A stretch of 64,000 nucleotides of DNA from Achromobacter sp. Bel (GTDB lineage: Bacteria; Pseudomonadota; Gammaproteobacteria; Burkholderiales; Burkholderiaceae_B): contig NZ_JABBJN010000025.1 of the NCBI RefSeq assembly GCF_012928505.1, forward strand, positions 1 through 64,000, read 5' to 3'. Both the position numbers and the translations under genes were made by a program. The first letter of the stretch is position 1. Each line of letters opens with the position of its first letter. The notes under the pieces are model-generated. The model did no database searches, had not been told where the DNA came from, and worked only from the letters and a program-made list of their open reading frames with translations. This document shows, piece by piece, positions 61,412 through 64,000 of this stretch.

Positions 61412-62407
61412 ATGTCAGACCTGCGTCTGCGGCCGCGCCGTGCCGTCCTGCTTTCCCTTCTGGCCCTCTGTGCTGGCGTATCCGCCCCGGCGATGTCTGC
61501 CGACGCCTATCCCGACAAACCTATCCGCCTGATCGTGCCGTATCCGCCCGGAGGCGCGACCGACGTGATCGGCCGCGTGCTGGCGCAGGAGCTGACGGGC
61601 GCGCTCGGCCAGTCGGTGATCGTGGAGAACCGCGCGGGCGCCGCCGGCAATATCGGCGCGGACCAGGTTGCCAAGGCGCAGCCCGACGGCTACACCTTGC
61701 TGATGGGCGCGCTGACCAGCCATTCCATCAATGCCGCCCTGTACCGCGGCCGCGTCACGTATGACGTGGAAAAGAGCTTCGCCCCGGTGTCCATCGTGGG
61801 CACGGTGCCGCTGGTGTTCGTGGTGAACCCGTCGGTGCCGGCCAAGACGCTGTCCGAATTCATCGCGCTGGCCAAGTCCAAGCCGGGCTATATGACGATG
61901 GCGTCGGCCGGCAACGGATCACCCCAGCATCTGGCCGGCGAAATGTTCAAGCGTTCGGCCGGCGTCGACATCCTGCACGTGCCCTACAAGGGCAGCGGCC
62001 CAGCCATGACCGACCTGATGGGCGGCCAGGTGCTCAGCATGATCGAAACCGTGCCGGCGGCGCAGGGCAACATCAAGGCGGGCAAGCTGCGCGCGCTGGC
62101 GGTGACCTCGCCTGCGCGCGTGGACGCGCTGCCCGACGTCCCGACCGCCGCCGAGGCGGGCCTGAAGGACTTCGAGGTCAGCTCGATGTTCGGCATCGTG
62201 GCGCCCGCCAATACGCCGGCGCCGGTGATCGACCGCCTGAACGGTGAACTGAAGAAAATCCTGGCCAAGCCGGAAGTGAAGGCGTCGCTGCTGAATCAAG
62301 GCGCCATCGCTACCTGGACGACGCCGGCCGATGCCAGCGCCCGCGTGTCGGCGGAGCTGGCGCGCTGGACCAAGGTGATCGACGACGCCGGGGTGAAGGG
62401 CGACTGA
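61412..62407 (+). CDS. Bug-family (TctC) periplasmic solute-binding protein
   Basis: The 331-residue protein has a signal peptide ending near APAMSADA and the Bug/TctC signature YPDKPIRLIVPYPPGGATDVIGR at its mature N-terminus (read in two parts), then NRAGAAGNIG and the second-domain segment HVPYKGSGPAMTDLMGGQ. Bug proteins are greatly expanded in Bordetella and Achromobacter and bind carboxylates. GGAGAG lies 6 bases before the ATG at 61412. No TctA/TctB permease genes are adjacent, as is common for orphan Bug genes. It is divergent from the dehydratase operon. Confidence 0.93.
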   Translation: MSDLRLRPRRAVLLSLLALCAGVSAPAMSADAYPDKPIRLIVPYPPGGATDVIGRVLAQELTGALGQSVIVENRAGAAGNIGADQVAKAQPDGYTLLMGALTSHSINAALYRGRVTYDVEKSFAPVSIVGTVPLVFVVNPSVPAKTLSEFIALAKSKPGYMTMASAGNGSPQHLAGEMFKRSAGVDILHVPYKGSGPAMTDLMGGQVLSMIETVPAAQGNIKAGKLRALAVTSPARVDALPDVPTAAEAGLKDFEVSSMFGIVAPANTPAPVIDRLNGELKKILAKPEVKASLLNQGAIATWTTPADASARVSAELARWTKVIDDAGVKGD

Positions 62408-62762
62408 TCCGCGGGATTGATCTGCGGGCTTTATCCCCGGTTGCGCTATTTACGCGACAAGCCGAAGATTTCTTCACGGAATCTTCGGCGATTTTGTTTG
62501 TGCATTGCGATGCCGTCTGGCGCAACAATGCGTTCGCCACGGGTCGTGGCGACGCATTAAAGCAGCCAGGAACGCAAAGATTCCCCACACGCCCGTGATC
62601 GCCGATGAAACAATCCGCAATACAGGGAATATCGCACTGCAACGGGGTATTGACCCCGTTCAGGCTAGGCCGTAATGTACTTTTCGGTCCGGCCGGGGCT
62701 GTTCATCCTAAAGGACGCCTTGTTAGCGTGAACCAGCCGTAGGACAGTGGGGGGATACCACG
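62408..62762. other. 355-bp non-coding region with terminator and leader hairpins
   Basis: No gene is seen. After the Bug gene comes a clear terminator (62461-62499). A hairpin at 62529-62556 (TGCGTTCGCCACG with CGTGGCGACGCA, one bulge) and an 8-bp hairpin at 62641-62660 (AACGGGGT with ACCCCGTT) follow. These last two probably belong to the promoter/leader of the PAS-GGDEF gene. Confidence 0.7.
62461..62499 (+). terminator. Intrinsic terminator of the Bug-protein gene
   Basis: GCCGAAGATT and AATCTTCGGC form a perfect 10-bp stem with a 9-base loop, followed by GATTTTGTTT. It lies 53 bp after the stop codon. Confidence 0.9.
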
Positions 62763-64000
62763 ATGACAGAGAATCAGGACGAAAGGTCGATCCTGTATAC
62801 GCATTTCGGTACGCACAGTCCATATTGGCGTTTGTCGGCCGATAGCGACGCGTTCGAGCTTGCCGCGGTCAAGGGCGCGACCAATATCGCGATGGCGCTG
62901 CGCCCGGATCAGGCCGACACCATCCGCTCGCTGACGGGCATCACCTCCAGCTTGCGCATCGATATCTCGCTATACGGGGATCCGCTGCGGCTGCACCTGG
63001 TGGGCCGCAAGATCAACCCCAACGAATGGGCCGGCACCGCATCGGCGCATTCCGACACCGAATCGGTTGCCAAGGACCTCGTCGAAGGCCTGTCCTTTGC
63101 CGAAACCGTGGTGTCCGAGGCCAACTCGGTGATCGTCATCGTCGACCAGAACGGCCGCGTTCAGCGCTTCAACAAGCTCAGCGAGGAATACACGGGCAAG
63201 CGCGAACAGGACATCGTCGGGCGTAGCGTGTTCGAGATGTTCATGACGCGCGAAGAGGCCATGGCCTCGCGCCGCAATATCGCCGAGTTCTACAAGCGCG
63301 GGCAGTCCTACGAGGCCGAACGGCTGATCAACACGGTCAAGGGCCCCCGGCTGTTCCTGTTCCGGAACAAGTTCGTCACCAGCGGCAGCGGCGAAAAGCG
63401 GGTCTACCTGATTTGCTCGGGCACCGACATCACCGAAGAGCGCCAGGCGCAGGAACGCCTGCGCGTGCTGGCCAACACCGACATGCTGACCAACCTGCCC
63501 AACCGCCATTCCATCACCGCGCGGCTGAAGGCGGCGCTGGCGGCCGGCAAGGAAGGGCGGGGCGGCGTGCTGTTCCTGGACCTGGACAACTTCAAGCGCA
63601 TCAACGACCACTACGGCCACGGCTTCGGCGACCGGCTGCTCAAGGCGGTGTCGGTGGCGATTTCGACCTGCCTGTCCGAAGGGCAGACGCTGGCGCGGCT
63701 GGGCGGCGACGAGTTCATCGTGCTGCAGGAGGAGGCGCAGGCCTGGCAACTCGAAGCCACCGCCGAACGCATCATCGAGCGCCTGCGCGAACCTTTCCGC
63801 CAAGGGCTGATCGAGGTCTACACCAGTTGCTCGATCGGCATCGCGATGTACCCCGACCACGGCGCCGACCTGGACAGCGTGGTGCGCAGCGCCGACATCG
63901 CCATGTACGTGGCCAAGGAAGCGGGGCGCCATACGTACCGCGTGTTCCAACCCGACATGGACCGCCGCAACGCGGACTACGTATGGCTGGACACGAACCT
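62763..64000 (+). CDS. pdeR: PdeR/Gmr-like PAS-GGDEF protein, 3' end cut off
   Basis: The visible 412 codons have no stop before the window edge. The N-terminus (THFGTHSPYWRLSADSDAFE) and the block LVGRKINPNEWAGTASA resemble what I recall of E. coli PdeR (YciR/Gmr). A PAS domain follows (about 115-240, EANSVIVIVDQNGRVQRFN). The GGDEF domain (from about 240) has an intact active-site motif LGGDEF near residue 316 and the TDMLTNLPNR start. E. coli PdeR continues with an EAL domain, which would lie outside the window. PdeR is a c-di-GMP phosphodiesterase that acts as a trigger enzyme in biofilm control; whether this homologue does is not known. Confidence 0.88.
   Translation, partial: MTENQDERSILYTHFGTHSPYWRLSADSDAFELAAVKGATNIAMALRPDQADTIRSLTGITSSLRIDISLYGDPLRLHLVGRKINPNEWAGTASAHSDTESVAKDLVEGLSFAETVVSEANSVIVIVDQNGRVQRFNKLSEEYTGKREQDIVGRSVFEMFMTREEAMASRRNIAEFYKRGQSYEAERLINTVKGPRLFLFRNKFVTSGSGEKRVYLICSGTDITEERQAQERLRVLANTDMLTNLPNRHSITARLKAALAAGKEGRGGVLFLDLDNFKRINDHYGHGFGDRLLKAVSVAISTCLSEGQTLARLGGDEFIVLQEEAQAWQLEATAERIIERLREPFRQGLIEVYTSCSIGIAMYPDHGADLDSVVRSADIAMYVAKEAGRHTYRVFQPDMDRRNADYVWLDTN

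Overview
The window is GC-rich, densely packed chromosomal DNA of a betaproteobacterium, most likely Alcaligenaceae (Achromobacter/Bordetella-like). This rests on a GTP-type PEP carboxykinase, a Bug-family binding protein, a nap-ccm cluster and many catabolic clusters with their own regulators. That placement is inference: there is no rRNA or other marker gene in the window. I see no insertion sequence, prophage, tRNA, rRNA or CRISPR array.

Layout. 1-5.7 kb: a cut-off M20 carbamoylase/amidohydrolase, then an acyl-CoA module (LiuC-like hydratase, PECR-like reductase, AMP-dependent acyl-CoA synthetase) around a TetR gene, with three copies of a shared operator-like motif. 5.8-9.6 kb: pckG with promoter, leader hairpin and terminator, then a DUF1016 nuclease overlapping a methyltransferase gene. 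9.8-16.1 kb: an SDR, a StyA/StyB-like two-component flavin monooxygenase, a phytoene-dehydrogenase-like flavoprotein, an SphA/MetA-type outer-membrane protein and a convergent AraC regulator; the substrate is unknown. 16.3-18.5 kb: pirin, hypoxanthine-DNA glycosylase and a 566-bp gene-free stretch with large inverted repeats and a hexamer repeat, ending in a perfect FNR box. 18.5-34.8 kb: an anaerobic respiration block with tetrathionate-reductase-type ttrBCA facing a single leftward run napEDABC-ccmABCDEFGHI (nitrate reductase plus the whole cytochrome c maturation set). 34.9-37.8 kb: BKACE and 3-hydroxyacyl-CoA dehydrogenase with a divergent LysR gene.

37.9-58.7 kb is the main feature. It is an apparently complete picolinate (pyridine-2-carboxylate) catabolic island matching the pic pathway described in Alcaligenes faecalis. 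A three-subunit molybdenum hydroxylase would make 6-hydroxypicolinate, and a four-component Rieske oxygenase would make 3,6-dihydroxypicolinate. An amidohydrolase-fold decarboxylase (PicC) would then give 2,5-dihydroxypyridine. NicX, NicD, NicF and maleate isomerase complete the route to fumarate. A MarR regulator and XdhC lie inside. Copies of a TCAG-N4-CTGA palindrome sit at all four promoter regions, so the island looks like one regulon. Unusual points are an ABC importer and the two TRAP permease genes placed behind the hydroxylase genes, and an iron-sulfur subunit fused to a CoxG-like domain.

58.7-64 kb: a GntR regulator with an IlvD/Edd dehydratase, a divergent Bug-family binding protein, and the start of a PdeR/Gmr-like PAS-GGDEF protein cut by the window edge.
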